64,000 bases of DNA from Lautropia sp. (GCA_030532895.1 JAUNKF010000002.1:186001-250000); one strand, 5' to 3'; positions 37,327 to 46,965 are shown, numbered from the stretch's first letter. The notes: generated by a model not told the origin, from the letters alone. Numbers and translations are program-made.

Positions 37327-37773
37327 ATGCAGCACGAACCATTGAATCCTTCTTCCCCGTCGGAAGCGGCGCGCCCGAGCACGGAGGCCGGCGATACAGG
37401 CGCTCAGCCACCCGCCGTCAACCCGCCAGGCATGGTGTTGCCATCGCAGGCCGATCCGCTCGCGCATGTGCGCCATGCGAAGCGTTTCGTCATCATTGGC
37501 CAAACGGCCGAAGGGCGGGCTTTCCGGCCCAGTGATTGGGCTGAGCGGTTGGCGGGGGTGATGGCCGGTTTCCGGCCAGGCCGTGCGGCGGCAGGGCGAT
37601 CAGCGCACGCGCAGGCCCATCTGAGCTATTCGCCTTATGTGCTGCCTTCCACGCACGAGGGCTTCAAATGCGTGATCGTCGATGCACGCCTGCGTGACAT
37701 CGAACCGCTGGCCCACCACTTCGTGCTGAATTTTGCGCTCGACAACCGCTTGAAGCTGCTCAGCCTGGACTGA
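37327..37773 (+). CDS. DUF3579 family protein
   Basis: 148 residues. An N-terminal ~45-residue Pro/Ser/Ala-rich tail is followed by the DUF3579 core: KRFVIIGQTAEGRAFRPSDW, AERLAGVMAGFRPG, LSYSPYVLPSTHEGFKCVIV, and NFALDNRLKLLSLD. The family is almost restricted to betaproteobacteria and commonly lies beside argD/argF, as here. Function unknown. Transcribed divergently from argD. Confidence 0.9.
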   Translation: MQHEPLNPSSPSEAARPSTEAGDTGAQPPAVNPPGMVLPSQADPLAHVRHAKRFVIIGQTAEGRAFRPSDWAERLAGVMAGFRPGRAAAGRSAHAQAHLSYSPYVLPSTHEGFKCVIVDARLRDIEPLAHHFVLNFALDNRLKLLSLD

Positions 37774-37965
37774 GATCGGTCTTGGGTGTGCGCATGGCAC
37801 GCGCCTGGCTGTCTCAGGCGGCTGCCCGGGACGCATCGGGTTGGCCTGTTTCAACGCCGTGCTCAGACCGTCTTCATGGTTTTTACTGACTTTGTTACCT
37901 GCCTGATGCTCAAAAAGCTACAGTTTTGTTGCAGCGTAGTCAGCTAAGTCCATGAATCTATGAAA

Positions 37966-37977
37966 GTTTTGCAAAAC
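37966..37977. promoter_or_regulatory. 12-bp perfect palindrome upstream of the REC-domain gene
   Basis: GTTTTGCAAAAC, 42 bases before the ATG at 38020, in an AT-rich intergenic region (37774-38019). Could be an operator or a chance palindrome. Confidence 0.3.
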
Positions 37978-38019
37978 CTATTTGCCTGATAACAGCTTTT
38001 TCTGATTACATAGCGTCGT

Positions 38020-39396
38020 ATGTGGACGACGCAATTCAATCCCGTCGGGGCGACAGACCCGACCCCCATGCAGGAGGCACCGCCGGCGGTTTCCCGTCGG
38101 GTGTTCCGCGTGGCTGCGTTCGGCCTCAGTCAGCGCTTTTTGCGCATGCTGGACATGATCCTCGATCATGATCATCAGCCGGGTGGGCATCGGTATCAAC
38201 TGGCCGACACCCGCACACCGGGCGAGTTCGACATCGCACTCGTGAACCTGACCGCACCGGGGGGTGTCGACTTGGCCCGACGGCTTCGGAGCCTGCCCCG
38301 TGCGCTGCCCGTCATCGGTGTCGGTCGTCGGGCCAATCGTCGCCGCGGTGCCGATGATGTGCTCTTTTCCTCCTTCGCCCAGGATATTCTGGGTGTGTTG
38401 AACCGGGCGGCCGATACGCTGACTGTCCGTGCGCAGCAGCAGGCGGCTTTTTCGAGAAACCTGCTCTCGCCATTGGCTTCCGGTGCCTTGCGCCCGGCAT
38501 GGGATGAAATGCTGAGTCGTGCCCAGTTGCGCGTGCTGATCATCGACCCAAGTCCCTCCAGTCGCAGCCATGTGGCCGTCGGCTTGCGTCAGCTGGGCAT
38601 CGATGCGGAAGGGGTCGGCAATCTGGTGCAGGCCGCCGATGTGCTGTCGATGCGCAGCTATGACCTGATCATCATCGATCCCCGTCAACCTGATGGGGAT
38701 GGGCTGGAGATGTTGCGGCGTTTCAAACGGGCCACCGGTTCAGCGGTGCCCGTCGTCGTGCTGAGTGAGCAATCCACCCTGTCCGAGATGTTCCGCTCGG
38801 CCCTCGCCGGCTGCAGCGGTTATCTGGTCAAACCGCTGTCGGTGCCAGCCCTGCATGCCACGGCACGTCGCATCTTGTTGCGTCATCTCCACCGTCGGCA
38901 GCGCCAGGCCATTGGTGCGATCCCGATGGCAACCAGCATGGCAGGCAGGGTGCTGATGCCGCGCCTGTCCTGGCGGATGCTGGTGGCGTCGATGCGAACC
39001 CGTTGTGTGGCAGGCTTGGCGGCTGTTTATGGCAAATGTTTGCTGAAACCCAGGCAGCGTGAGCTGGGGCCGGCTGCGCGCGTGTCGATGAAGTCGGCCT
39101 CCTTGGGCGGCACCATGCCCATGCAGGCCGACTCGCGGCGCAACAGTGGCGAAGGAGCCACCATCGACTCATTGCAGCTCAGTCCGGCTGCCGTGCCGGT
39201 CTGGCGCCCAGGCAGTCCGCACACTGCGCTGGATTTGCCCCTTTCAGAGGCCATGTTGATGCCTGTCTCGAAGGCAGGGGCATCCGTCAAGCCCGTGCCT
39301 GTATCCGTCAGCCACCCTGTCTCTCCGGTGGTGGCCCCGGCCGTTCGCGCCGTCACGGCACCACGTCGTGCTGAAGCGCTGGCCTTGATCGACTGA
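38020..39396 (+). CDS. Response-regulator-like protein with degenerate and intact receiver domains
   Basis: 458 residues. Residues ~28-135 look like a degraded receiver fold (VFRVAAFGLSQRFLRMLDMI, EFDIALVNLTAPGGVDLARR) lacking the phospho-acceptor. Residues ~170-290 form a good receiver: LRVLIIDPSPSSRSHVAVGL with Asp176, phospho-acceptor Asp220 in DLIIIDPRQPDGDG, switch Ser249, Lys271 in YLVKPL. The last ~165 residues are Pro/Ala/Val-rich with no DNA-binding domain I can recognise. No histidine kinase is adjacent. No clear Shine-Dalgarno precedes the ATG. Confidence 0.75.
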   Translation: MWTTQFNPVGATDPTPMQEAPPAVSRRVFRVAAFGLSQRFLRMLDMILDHDHQPGGHRYQLADTRTPGEFDIALVNLTAPGGVDLARRLRSLPRALPVIGVGRRANRRRGADDVLFSSFAQDILGVLNRAADTLTVRAQQQAAFSRNLLSPLASGALRPAWDEMLSRAQLRVLIIDPSPSSRSHVAVGLRQLGIDAEGVGNLVQAADVLSMRSYDLIIIDPRQPDGDGLEMLRRFKRATGSAVPVVVLSEQSTLSEMFRSALAGCSGYLVKPLSVPALHATARRILLRHLHRRQRQAIGAIPMATSMAGRVLMPRLSWRMLVASMRTRCVAGLAAVYGKCLLKPRQRELGPAARVSMKSASLGGTMPMQADSRRNSGEGATIDSLQLSPAAVPVWRPGSPHTALDLPLSEAMLMPVSKAGASVKPVPVSVSHPVSPVVAPAVRAVTAPRRAEALALID

Positions 39397-39568
39397 AGAC
39401 ACACGGCCGTGATGGGCGCTTGCCCGTGACCAGGGCAGATCCGAAAGAGGTGTCAAGCGGGGCCGGTCGATGCCTGCAGGCAGCTCGTGTGCCTGCCCTC
39501 AGCACGTCATGCCCGGACTCGCCTTTTGGGCTGCGGCGGGGGCACGCAGAACCTGGTGCCCCGGATGA

Positions 39569-40132
39569 TCAGCCCTTCACGCGGCTACGATATTCGCCGG
39601 TTCGGGTGTCGATCTCGATCTTGTCGCCGGTGTCGACGAAGGCGGGTACCTGCACTTCAAAGCCCGTGGGCTTGATGCGGGCCGGTTTCAGCACCTTGCC
39701 CGAGGTGTCGCCACGCACGGCTGGCTCGGTGTATTCCACTTCACGCACCAACGTGGTGGGGAGTTCCACCGAGATGGCGCTGCCGTTGTACATCACCACT
39801 TCACAGGGCATGCCTTCTTCGAGGTAGTTGAGTGCATCGCCCATGTTCTCGCCATCGACCTCGTACTGGTTGTACTCGGCGTCCATGAACACATAGGCCG
39901 GGTCGGAGAAGTACGAGTAGGTGACTTCGGTGCGCTCCAGCACCTGCACCTCGAACTTCTCGTCTGCGCGGTAGACGCTCTCGCTGCCGGAACCCGTCAG
40001 CAGGTTCTTCATCTTCAGCTTGACGACCGCTGCGTTACGGCCAGACTTGTTGTATTCGGCTTTGACCACCACCATCGGGTCATTGCCGATCATGATCACG
40101 TTGCCAACGCGCAGTTCCTGTGCGGTTTTCAT
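39569..40132 (-). CDS. efp: Translation elongation factor P (Arg32 type)
   Basis: 187 residues with three beta-barrel domains: [40 protein letters not shown], and [23 protein letters not shown] relieves ribosome stalling at polyproline. The tip loop is NKSGRNAAV, with arginine at position 32 instead of lysine, the substrate for EarP rhamnosylation. The earP gene lies just upstream, 147 bases away, supporting this. Repeat copy D is in the gap. Confidence 0.98.
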   Translation of the reverse strand: MKTAQELRVGNVIMIGNDPMVVVKAEYNKSGRNAAVVKLKMKNLLTGSGSESVYRADEKFEVQVLERTEVTYSYFSDPAYVFMDAEYNQYEVDGENMGDALNYLEEGMPCEVVMYNGSAISVELPTTLVREVEYTEPAVRGDTSGKVLKPARIKPTGFEVQVPAFVDTGDKIEIDTRTGEYRSRVKG

Positions 40133-40192
40133 GGGTACTGTGTATTTGGGAAATGGGATTAAACCCCTGATTGTAACCCGTTGGGCGGGCTA

Positions 40193-40250
40193 TAGCGTGT
40201 GTCATGCACTGATTCGTGATCGCGAAAGCCCCTCCGGGCGTGGCGGTGCA
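40193..40250 (+). repeat. Dispersed intergenic repeat, copy D
   Basis: TAGCGTGTGTCATGCACTGA, ATTCG and then AAGCCCCTCCGGGC, a segment also found at the outer edge of copy B (26710-26723). It lies between efp and earP. Confidence 0.55.
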
Positions 40251-40279
40251 TCGCGGAATTCACCTTTTGGCAAAGCGGA

Positions 40280-41524
40280 TCAATCTTTGGCAAAGCGGAT
40301 CAGTCGTCCGGCCAGATCGCTACTGTCAGCCGCGGTGTGTTGGCATAGCTGCTGCGCGAGTTGGCCGGCCATCGCCAGGTCGTTCATCCACGAAACGATA
40401 TCGGTCATGGGGGTTGATGGCACCCCGTTCCAGGCACGCATGGCCTGTTGCCAGCGAAGCAGGGCGCCCGGATCGTGTGGGCCGGGTCGTGGGGCCGCGA
40501 TCATCGCCGAGGCCCGTGTCAGAAAAGCGTCAAGCTTGTCCAGGTGGGCGGCCTCGGCTTGTGGATAGGCTTGCCAGAGCCAGGGCTTGCCGGCCCAGAG
40601 TGCGCGAATCCAGGAGTCTTCGCCGCGCACGAGGTTCAGGTCACCGCTCCAGAGCAGGTGGTCGAACTCGGTTTGCGGCAGAAAGGGCAGGCGGGTGAGC
40701 CGGATGCGACAGGTCGGCGCTGATGCTTGCCGGATCCAGGCATCCAGCTCATCCAGATGCCGTTGGGTGTTGGTGCCGGGCGCCAGCAGGTGCAGGTGGG
40801 GTTTGCCGTGTGTCCCGGCCTGCGCGAGCCAGGTGCTCAGCAGCGCCGTCAGGGGCGCCTGCGGGTAGCAGAGCAGGCTCAGGAGCAGCTCGTCCGGACG
40901 GGTCTGGACGCCGTGTGCGCTCAGCCATCGGAGTCGGTTGGCCGGGTCGGCCAGAAAGTGATCACGCCTGGCGAACAGGTCGTGCTCCAGCAGCAGGCCC
41001 CCTGTCCTGGGGCCGAAACCGGGGTAGAAAAAGCGCTCCTGCAAGCCGTCAGGGGCGAGGCTTGTTTGTCCATGCACGTCGGCGACCCAGTCTTCGGCAC
41101 TCAGGTAGTCGAGCTGGATCAGCCGGGGCCGCCGAGTTGTCGGGGTTTGCAGCCAAGCCCGCCGGGAGGCAGGGGGCAGCCGAACCTGAAAGCCCAGCAC
41201 CACCACATCGGCTCCGTCGCCGATGGGGGCATCCTGCGTCAACGGGCGGATCTCGATGGACGCCGGGGGAGGGGCTCGGCGTGTCGGGCAGGTCGACGCG
41301 TCGGCTGTTGCTTCTGGCGCAAGCGCCTCTGGGGCAAGCATCGCCAGCGCATCGGCATCGTCGATGAAAAACCGAACTGGCACGCCGTGCTCATCTCGCA
41401 ATTGCCGGGCCAGTCGCCATAGCACGCCCACGTCACCGAAATTGTCGATGACCTGGCAGACGAGGTGCCAGCAAGGGGGGCGAAGGGTTTTGCCGGAGGG
41501 GGCGGCTGGATCGGAAGCGGGCAT
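40280..41524 (-). CDS. earP: EF-P arginine rhamnosyltransferase EarP
   Basis: 414 residues. Conserved EarP elements: CQVIDNFGDVGVLWRLARQL (active-site aspartate near 27-31), IQLDYLSAEDWVADVHG, ERFFYPGFGPRTGGLLLE, and NLVRGEDSWIRALWAGKPWL (residues ~298-316) in the dTDP-rhamnose site. It transfers rhamnose from dTDP-rhamnose to Arg32 of EF-P. A run of ~30 residues (65-95), rich in Ala/Pro/Thr, looks like a lineage insertion. Confidence 0.95.
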   Translation of the reverse strand: MPASDPAAPSGKTLRPPCWHLVCQVIDNFGDVGVLWRLARQLRDEHGVPVRFFIDDADALAMLAPEALAPEATADASTCPTRRAPPPASIEIRPLTQDAPIGDGADVVVLGFQVRLPPASRRAWLQTPTTRRPRLIQLDYLSAEDWVADVHGQTSLAPDGLQERFFYPGFGPRTGGLLLEHDLFARRDHFLADPANRLRWLSAHGVQTRPDELLLSLLCYPQAPLTALLSTWLAQAGTHGKPHLHLLAPGTNTQRHLDELDAWIRQASAPTCRIRLTRLPFLPQTEFDHLLWSGDLNLVRGEDSWIRALWAGKPWLWQAYPQAEAAHLDKLDAFLTRASAMIAAPRPGPHDPGALLRWQQAMRAWNGVPSTPMTDIVSWMNDLAMAGQLAQQLCQHTAADSSDLAGRLIRFAKD

Positions 41525-41560
41525 GCAGTGGACGGCGAAGCGGTTGAGAGGGGGGAGGGT

Positions 41561-41998
41561 TCAGGTGTTGTGCTCAGGCGCGGGGTGCTGTTTGAGCAGA
41601 TCGTCGAGCCGGCCGATCTTCAGTCCGAAGCGGCGGTCGGCAAACTTCCGGGCGGCCAGCAGCGCCTTGTCTTTGGAGAGCAACCAGTCCACCCGGTGGG
41701 CCACGGCCAAATCCAGAAACTTGCGGTCATCCGGATCGCGGCAGCTGAGGTTGCAGCCGGGCGCCACGGCCTGCCGCTGGGTGAGGGCATCCCAGCGGGC
41801 AAGTGCCTGTTGCTGTTGGGCCTCGTCCTGTCGAAACTGTGAGCGGCGTAGCACGGCGGCTAGCTCGTCGCGCATGTCCTCGGTGCCGAGTGCCTGCCAG
41901 CGCCCCGTATTGAGCGCGTCACGCAAGGGGTGGGCGCGCGGGTCGTCGAAGACGAGCAGGTCAAGCCAGATATTGGTGTCGATGACAAGGCGAAGCAT
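41561..41998 (-). CDS. PIN domain ribonuclease (COG1569-like)
   Basis: 145 residues from MLRLVIDTNIWLDL. Acidic residues expected for PIN nucleases are present: Asp in VIDTNIW, Glu in ALGTEDMRDE, Asp in CRDPDDRKFLDLAVAHRVDW and in LLSKDKAL. PIN proteins are often VapC-like toxins, but no antitoxin gene is beside it: earP is downstream and yaaA is divergent. It may be an orphan toxin or a housekeeping nuclease. An upstream extension to 42058 is possible but overlaps yaaA. Confidence 0.83.
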   Translation of the reverse strand: MLRLVIDTNIWLDLLVFDDPRAHPLRDALNTGRWQALGTEDMRDELAAVLRRSQFRQDEAQQQQALARWDALTQRQAVAPGCNLSCRDPDDRKFLDLAVAHRVDWLLSKDKALLAARKFADRRFGLKIGRLDDLLKQHPAPEHNT

Positions 41999-42032
41999 GA
42001 GCGTGGCAAGGGAGCTATCTATAATGATCGGC

Positions 42033-42836
42033 ATGAAGATCGTGTTATCCCCTGCCAAATCCCTTGATTACACCACGCCTGCCGTGGATGTGCCCGCCAG
42101 CCTGCCGATGTTCGCACGCGAGACACAAAGCCTTGTCGACATCATGCGGGGTCATGATGAACAGTCGCTGCAACGGCTGATGTCGATCAGCGAAGCGCTT
42201 GCTGCCGAGAACGTGGCCCGGTATCAGCGTTTTTCCGACGACTACACCGACGAGAACAGCCGTCCGGCCATTTTTGCCTTCAATGGCGATGTTTATGATG
42301 GTCTGGATGCGCGCCGCTTGACGGCGGCCGAGGCCGAGCGGGCCAACCGGCTGATCCTGATGCTGTCGGGTCTGTATGGCGTACTGCGTCCTTTCGACAG
42401 GATGCAGCCTTATCGGTTGGAAATGGGCATCAAACTGCCCAACCCGGCCGGCAAGGATCTGTATGCGTTCTGGCGTGAGCGCATCACCAATCATCTGAAT
42501 GAACAGCTTGACGATGACCCCTATCCGGTATTGGTCAATCTTGCGTCGGATGAGTATTTCAAGGCGGTCGATCTGAAGCGTTTGCGCCACCCGGTACTGA
42601 AAATCCGTTTTGAAGAGTGGCGCGACGATGCCAAGCTGCCTGAAGGCGGCAAGTGGAAAATCATCAGTTTCAATGCCAAGCGCGCCCGTGGCGAAATGGC
42701 CCGTTACGCAATTGATAAGGCAGCAAATGATCCGGCGCTGCTCAGAGGCTTCGATCGTGAAGGCTACCGGCTGGATGAGGCCGCCTCCAGCGAATGGCAC
42801 TGGGTGTTTCGCCGCAAGGATTGGCCGCCGGCCTGA
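42033..42836 (+). CDS. yaaA: Peroxide stress protein YaaA
   Basis: 267 residues. MKIVLSPAKSLDYTTPA, then AIFAFNGDVYDGLDARRL, LSGLYGVLRPFDRMQPYRLE, MGIKLPNPAGKDLYAFWRER, VLVNLASDEYFKAVD and IISFNAKRARGEMARY define YaaA (UPF0246), a DNA-binding protein that limits iron-driven damage under H2O2. A perfect TATAAT at 42020-42025 lies only eight bases before this ATG, so the mRNA may be almost leaderless. The glycerate kinase gene follows 33 bases later. Confidence 0.96.
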   Translation: MKIVLSPAKSLDYTTPAVDVPASLPMFARETQSLVDIMRGHDEQSLQRLMSISEALAAENVARYQRFSDDYTDENSRPAIFAFNGDVYDGLDARRLTAAEAERANRLILMLSGLYGVLRPFDRMQPYRLEMGIKLPNPAGKDLYAFWRERITNHLNEQLDDDPYPVLVNLASDEYFKAVDLKRLRHPVLKIRFEEWRDDAKLPEGGKWKIISFNAKRARGEMARYAIDKAANDPALLRGFDREGYRLDEAASSEWHWVFRRKDWPPA

Positions 42837-42869
42837 GAGGGGTACCCTTTTGTGTTTGAGGATACGCCG

Positions 42870-44156
42870 ATGAACGCTTGGAACGATGTCGAGGCCCGTG
42901 ATCTGCTGCGGCGCCTCTTCGAGGCTGCGGTAGCGAGCGCCGATCCTGGTGAAGCGGTGTTGCGTCATCTGCCGCCCAAGCCGCAAGGCCGCTGTGTGGT
43001 GGTGGGGGCCGGCAAGGCGTCGGCCCTGATGGCGGCAGCGCTGGATGCTGCCTGGCCGGATGTGGATGTGTCGGGCGTGGTCGTCACGCGTCACGGGCAA
43101 AAACGATCGGCCGGTCGTATCGAGGTGCTGACGGCTGCGCATCCGGTGCCGGACGAACAGAGCGTGGTGGCCGCCCACCGCATGCTGGAAGCCGTCAAAG
43201 GGCTGGGGTCAGCCGATCTGGTGATCGCGCTGATCTCGGGGGGCGGTTCGTCGCTGATGGCGTTGCCGGCCGGCCAGATGACCTTGGCCGACAAACAGGC
43301 GGTGAATCGGGTGTTGCTCGCCAGCGGTGCCACCATCCACGAGATGAACGTGGTGCGCCGCCAGCTCTCGGCCATCAAGGGTGGCAAGCTGGGGGAGGCC
43401 GTCGGGCCGGCTCGGCTCCTCACGTTGATCGTCTCCGACGTGCCGGGCGATGATCCGGCCGCCGTCGCGTCAGGGCCAACGATGCCCGATCCATCCACCC
43501 GGGCCGAGGCGTGCGAGATCGTCGCCCGTTATGGGATGGTGTTGCCGCCGGCGGCCCAGGCGGTGCTGGCGGCGCCCGAGCACTCGGCCTGCCCGGCTTC
43601 GGCGCAGGACAGGACGGGTGAACGGCAGGTGAAGATCATCGCCGCGCCGATGATGGCCTTGCAGGCTGCGGCCGAAGCGGCACGGGCGGCGGGCCTCACC
43701 TCCATCATTCTGGGCGATGCGCTTGAAGCTGAGGCGCGTCAGATGGGCTTGTTGTTGGCCGGCATGGCTCGCTCGGCCAAACGCTTCGGCCATCCGGTGG
43801 CGGGGCCGGCCGTGTTGCTGTCCGGCGGCGAAGGCACCGTGACGATTGGCCCCGAAGGGGCCGGCCGTGGGGGGCGCAATACCGAATGCCTGTTGTCGAT
43901 GGCGCTGGCCTTGTCGGCCGAGCAGGGCATCTGGGCGCTGGCCTGCGACAGCGATGGCATCGATGGTGTGCAGGCGGCCGCGGGGGCCATCATCACGCCC
44001 GACACGCTGGCCCGTGCCCATCAGGCGGGGCTGAATGCGAGAAGTCTGCTGCAACGGCATGACAGCTTTTCGCTGTTCGACCGGCTCGGCGATCTGGTGA
44101 TCACCGGGCCGACCGGCACGAATGTCAATGACATCCGCGCGATCCTCGTGGCCTGA
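42870..44156 (+). CDS. Glycerate 2-kinase (GckA/TtuD, MOFRL family)
   Basis: 428 residues. VVVGAGKASALMAAALDAAW, RIEVLTAAHPVPDEQS, LVIALISGGGSSLMALPAGQ, NVVRRQLSAIKGGKLGEAV, and the C-terminal MOFRL motif GRGGRNTECLLSMALALSAE. Such proteins phosphorylate D-glycerate at C2; old annotations call them hydroxypyruvate reductase. GAGG eight bases before the ATG supports this start over an upstream GTG at 42852. Follows yaaA. Confidence 0.93.
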   Translation: MNAWNDVEARDLLRRLFEAAVASADPGEAVLRHLPPKPQGRCVVVGAGKASALMAAALDAAWPDVDVSGVVVTRHGQKRSAGRIEVLTAAHPVPDEQSVVAAHRMLEAVKGLGSADLVIALISGGGSSLMALPAGQMTLADKQAVNRVLLASGATIHEMNVVRRQLSAIKGGKLGEAVGPARLLTLIVSDVPGDDPAAVASGPTMPDPSTRAEACEIVARYGMVLPPAAQAVLAAPEHSACPASAQDRTGERQVKIIAAPMMALQAAAEAARAAGLTSIILGDALEAEARQMGLLLAGMARSAKRFGHPVAGPAVLLSGGEGTVTIGPEGAGRGGRNTECLLSMALALSAEQGIWALACDSDGIDGVQAAAGAIITPDTLARAHQAGLNARSLLQRHDSFSLFDRLGDLVITGPTGTNVNDIRAILVA

Positions 44157-44312
44157 TCGCTGAGGCTGGCATCGTGCCCAGAAGAGGGCCAAACCTTCGG
44201 CTCGACCCCTAGGGCATGCAGCTTCGTGCGCCTGACAGACTGGCGCACCGGTGCCAGCTCATTGAAACCGCCCGGGATGTGAGGTGTCTGGCGCCCCCTG
44301 GTTCAGTCTGGA

Positions 44313-45056
44313 TCATTGGAGGGCCAGATAGGCCCAGGCGGCCAGCGCACCACCCACCATCGGCCCGAGGCCGGGCACGATCGCATAGCCCCAGTCCGGG
44401 TTCACCTTCATGGGCAGCAGCGTCAGCACGAGCCGGGGCGGCAGATCGCGTGCCGGGTTGATGGCATAGCCGGTGGTGCTGCCCAGACTCAGGCCGATCA
44501 CCCACACCAGAAAGGCCACTGGCAGTGCGCCGATTGAACCAAGGCCGATCGGGGTTTCCTCCGGCTGGCCGGGCAACTGAATACTGCCATTGCCGATGAT
44601 GTGGAAGATGACGAACACCAGCACGAAGGTGCCCAGCACTTCACAAAAGAAGTTGTTGGGCAGGTTTCTGATGGCCGGCCCCGTGCAGAAGCAGGCCCGC
44701 TTGGCGCCTTCGTCTTCCGTGGCATGGAACTGGTCACGAAAATACAGCCACACCAGAAAAGCGCCCAAGGCGCCGCCCAGCATTTCACCGGCAAAATAGG
44801 TGGGCACATCGGCCCAGGCTGTTTTGCCAGCGATGGCCAGCGCAAGCGTCACGGCCGGGTTCAGGTGGGCGCCACTGTAGGGGCCGGCCACGGTCACACC
44901 GATGAAGACGGCCAGGCCCCAGGCGGTGGTGATCACGATCCAGCCGATGCCCACACCGGTGGCATGCGTGTGTTTGAGCGAGCAGCTGGCCACCACCCCG
45001 TTCCCGAAGAGGATCAGCAGCGCGGTGCCGATGATTTCTGCGGTCAGAATGCTCAT
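44313..45056 (-). CDS. glpF: Glycerol uptake facilitator (aquaglyceroporin)
   Basis: 247 residues, six membrane helices and two half-helices with NPA motifs: GAHLNPAVT at 66-68 and GYAINPARDLPPR at 200-202. The aspartate after the second NPA is typical of glycerol-transporting members. AGGAGG precedes the ATG. glpK lies 143 bases upstream on the same strand, so imported glycerol is phosphorylated by its neighbour. Confidence 0.95.
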   Translation of the reverse strand: MSILTAEIIGTALLILFGNGVVASCSLKHTHATGVGIGWIVITTAWGLAVFIGVTVAGPYSGAHLNPAVTLALAIAGKTAWADVPTYFAGEMLGGALGAFLVWLYFRDQFHATEDEGAKRACFCTGPAIRNLPNNFFCEVLGTFVLVFVIFHIIGNGSIQLPGQPEETPIGLGSIGALPVAFLVWVIGLSLGSTTGYAINPARDLPPRLVLTLLPMKVNPDWGYAIVPGLGPMVGGALAAWAYLALQ

Positions 45057-45199
45057 GGCCGGCTCCTCCTGTCACTGTGTGTCAGGCGTGCTCGGACGGG
45101 GTTTTTCGGGGAGGCGTCAGCGAATGACACCCGCGGGGTGTGCTCGGATGACATGGGTGGCACGTGGTTCAGAATGAGGGCATTCATGGGTATCCCCCC

Positions 45200-46702
45200 T
45201 CATTCTTCGATCCAGTGCCGGGCCGCGCGTACGGCCTTGTGCCAATAGTGCAGCATGGTCTTCACCCGTTCGGGGTCGAGCTGTGGCTTGAAGACCTTTT
45301 CCACCTGCCACTGATCATGGAGCGTCTCCAGGTTGGGCCAGTAGCCGACGGCCAGCCCGGCCAGATAGGCCGCGCCCAGCGCCGTTGTCTCGATGGTTTG
45401 TGGCCGAATGATGTCGAAGGCGAACAGATCAGCCTGTGTCTGCATCAGATAATCGCTCTTGGCCGCACCGCCATCCACCCGCAATGCCGTGGGGGCATGC
45501 CCGGCATCGGCCTCCATTGCCTTCACGATGTCATACACCTGAAAGGCGATGCCTTCGAGCGTGGCGCGCGCAATATGCCCATCGGTGGTGCCACGGGTGA
45601 TGCCGAGCAGTGCGCCGCGCGCATACTGATCCCAGTAGGGGGCGCCCAGGCCCGTGAGCGCCGGCACAAAATAGACGCCGCCGTTATCTTCCACCGTGTT
45701 GGCCAGGTTGTTGATGTCGGCCGAGGTGCGAATCAGCCGTGCCCCGTCACGCAGCCACTGGATGGCTGCGCCGCCCACGAACACGCCACCTTCCAGCGCA
45801 TAGGTGGTTTTGCTGTTGCGCTGCCACGCAATGGTGGTGAGGAGGTTGTGTTGTGAATGGACCGGGGTTTCACCCGTGTTCATCAGCAGGAAGCAGCCCG
45901 TGCCATAGGTGTTTTTCAGCATGCCTTTTTCGGTGCAGAGTTGGCCGAAAAGGGCTGCCTGCTGGTCGCCAGCGATGCCGGCAATGGGAATGCTGCATTC
46001 CGTGTAGCGGGTGGCGGTTTCGCCATAGATTTCGCTGGAGCTGCGCACCTCGGGCAGCATCGCGCGTGGAATGCCGAAGCGCTTCAGCAGCTCGTCATCC
46101 CAGTCGAGCGTGTGGATGTTGTAGATCATCGTGCGGCTGGCGTTGCTCACATCCGTCACATGCACCTTGCCGCGCGTGAAGTTCCAGATCAGCCAGGTGT
46201 CGATCGTGCCGAAGCACAGCTCGCCCCGCTCGGCCCGTTCGCGTGCGCCGGGCACGTTGTCGAGCAGCCATTTCAGCTTGGTCGCCGAAAAATAGGCGTC
46301 CACGACAAGGCCGGTTTTTTCGCGGATCATCGCCCCGTGCTCGTCACGGATCTCATCGCAGTAGCGGGCCGTGCGCCGATCTTGCCAGACGATGGCGTGA
46401 TGGATGGGCTCGCCCGTTTTTTTGTCCCAGACGATTGTCGTTTCGCGCTGATTGGTGACGCCGATGGCGGCAATGTCGGCTGCATCGAGGCGGGATTGGG
46501 CCAGCACTTCGGTCAGTACCGCCACTTGCGAGGCCCAGATTTCCTTGCCGTCGTGCTCAACCCAGCCCGGCTGCGGAAAATGCTGGTTGAAGGGGCGTTG
46601 GGCCACGGCCACCGTCTGGCCCTGCGCATCGAAAATGATGGCGCGCGATGAGGTGGTGCCCTGGTCGAGCGCCATGATGTAACGTGCTTTCTTCGCCGTC
46701 AT
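45200..46702 (-). CDS. glpK: Glycerol kinase
   Basis: 500 residues. FGGY family motifs: [72 protein letters not shown], and [20 protein letters not shown]. It makes glycerol-3-phosphate from glycerol and ATP. AAAGGAG precedes this ATG; the frame extends 11 codons further upstream but lacks support. No glpD or glpR neighbour is visible. Confidence 0.97.
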   Translation of the reverse strand: MTAKKARYIMALDQGTTSSRAIIFDAQGQTVAVAQRPFNQHFPQPGWVEHDGKEIWASQVAVLTEVLAQSRLDAADIAAIGVTNQRETTIVWDKKTGEPIHHAIVWQDRRTARYCDEIRDEHGAMIREKTGLVVDAYFSATKLKWLLDNVPGARERAERGELCFGTIDTWLIWNFTRGKVHVTDVSNASRTMIYNIHTLDWDDELLKRFGIPRAMLPEVRSSSEIYGETATRYTECSIPIAGIAGDQQAALFGQLCTEKGMLKNTYGTGCFLLMNTGETPVHSQHNLLTTIAWQRNSKTTYALEGGVFVGGAAIQWLRDGARLIRTSADINNLANTVEDNGGVYFVPALTGLGAPYWDQYARGALLGITRGTTDGHIARATLEGIAFQVYDIVKAMEADAGHAPTALRVDGGAAKSDYLMQTQADLFAFDIIRPQTIETTALGAAYLAGLAVGYWPNLETLHDQWQVEKVFKPQLDPERVKTMLHYWHKAVRAARHWIEE

Positions 46703-46772
46703 GAAGGTCTCCTTTCTTCTTGGTGCACAGAGCATTCATTGTCGGCGAGGGGTAAGGCTTGAACCTTATGAC

Positions 46773-46964
46773 TCAGCGGCGTCCGTGGGCCTTTTCGTGC
46801 AGCGCGGGCTGGCTTGTGGCAGTGGTGTGAGGGGAATCCCGCTGGCGCCAGCCCAGGATGGCTGCCATCCCCAGGCTGACCGTGCTGATGGCCGCGCTCA
46901 CTGGTCGACTACTGGCATGGCGCTTTTTCAGATGAGACAGATAGGGTTGGCGGAAACAGAACAC
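46773..46964 (-). CDS. Possible small membrane protein (doubtful)
   Basis: A 63-residue frame with a GTG start immediately after the murB stop. It contains one mildly hydrophobic segment (AAISTVSLGMAAILGW) flanked by basic residues. No family is recognised and no Shine-Dalgarno is clear. Its position directly after murB is the only support; it may be chance. Confidence 0.2.
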   Translation of the reverse strand: MFCFRQPYLSHLKKRHASSRPVSAAISTVSLGMAAILGWRQRDSPHTTATSQPALHEKAHGRR

Positions 46965-46965
46965 A

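Noticed and set aside
42045-43178. 377-codon minus-strand frame across yaaA and the glycerate kinase gene
   Set aside because: It runs antisense to two well-conserved genes and crosses their junction.
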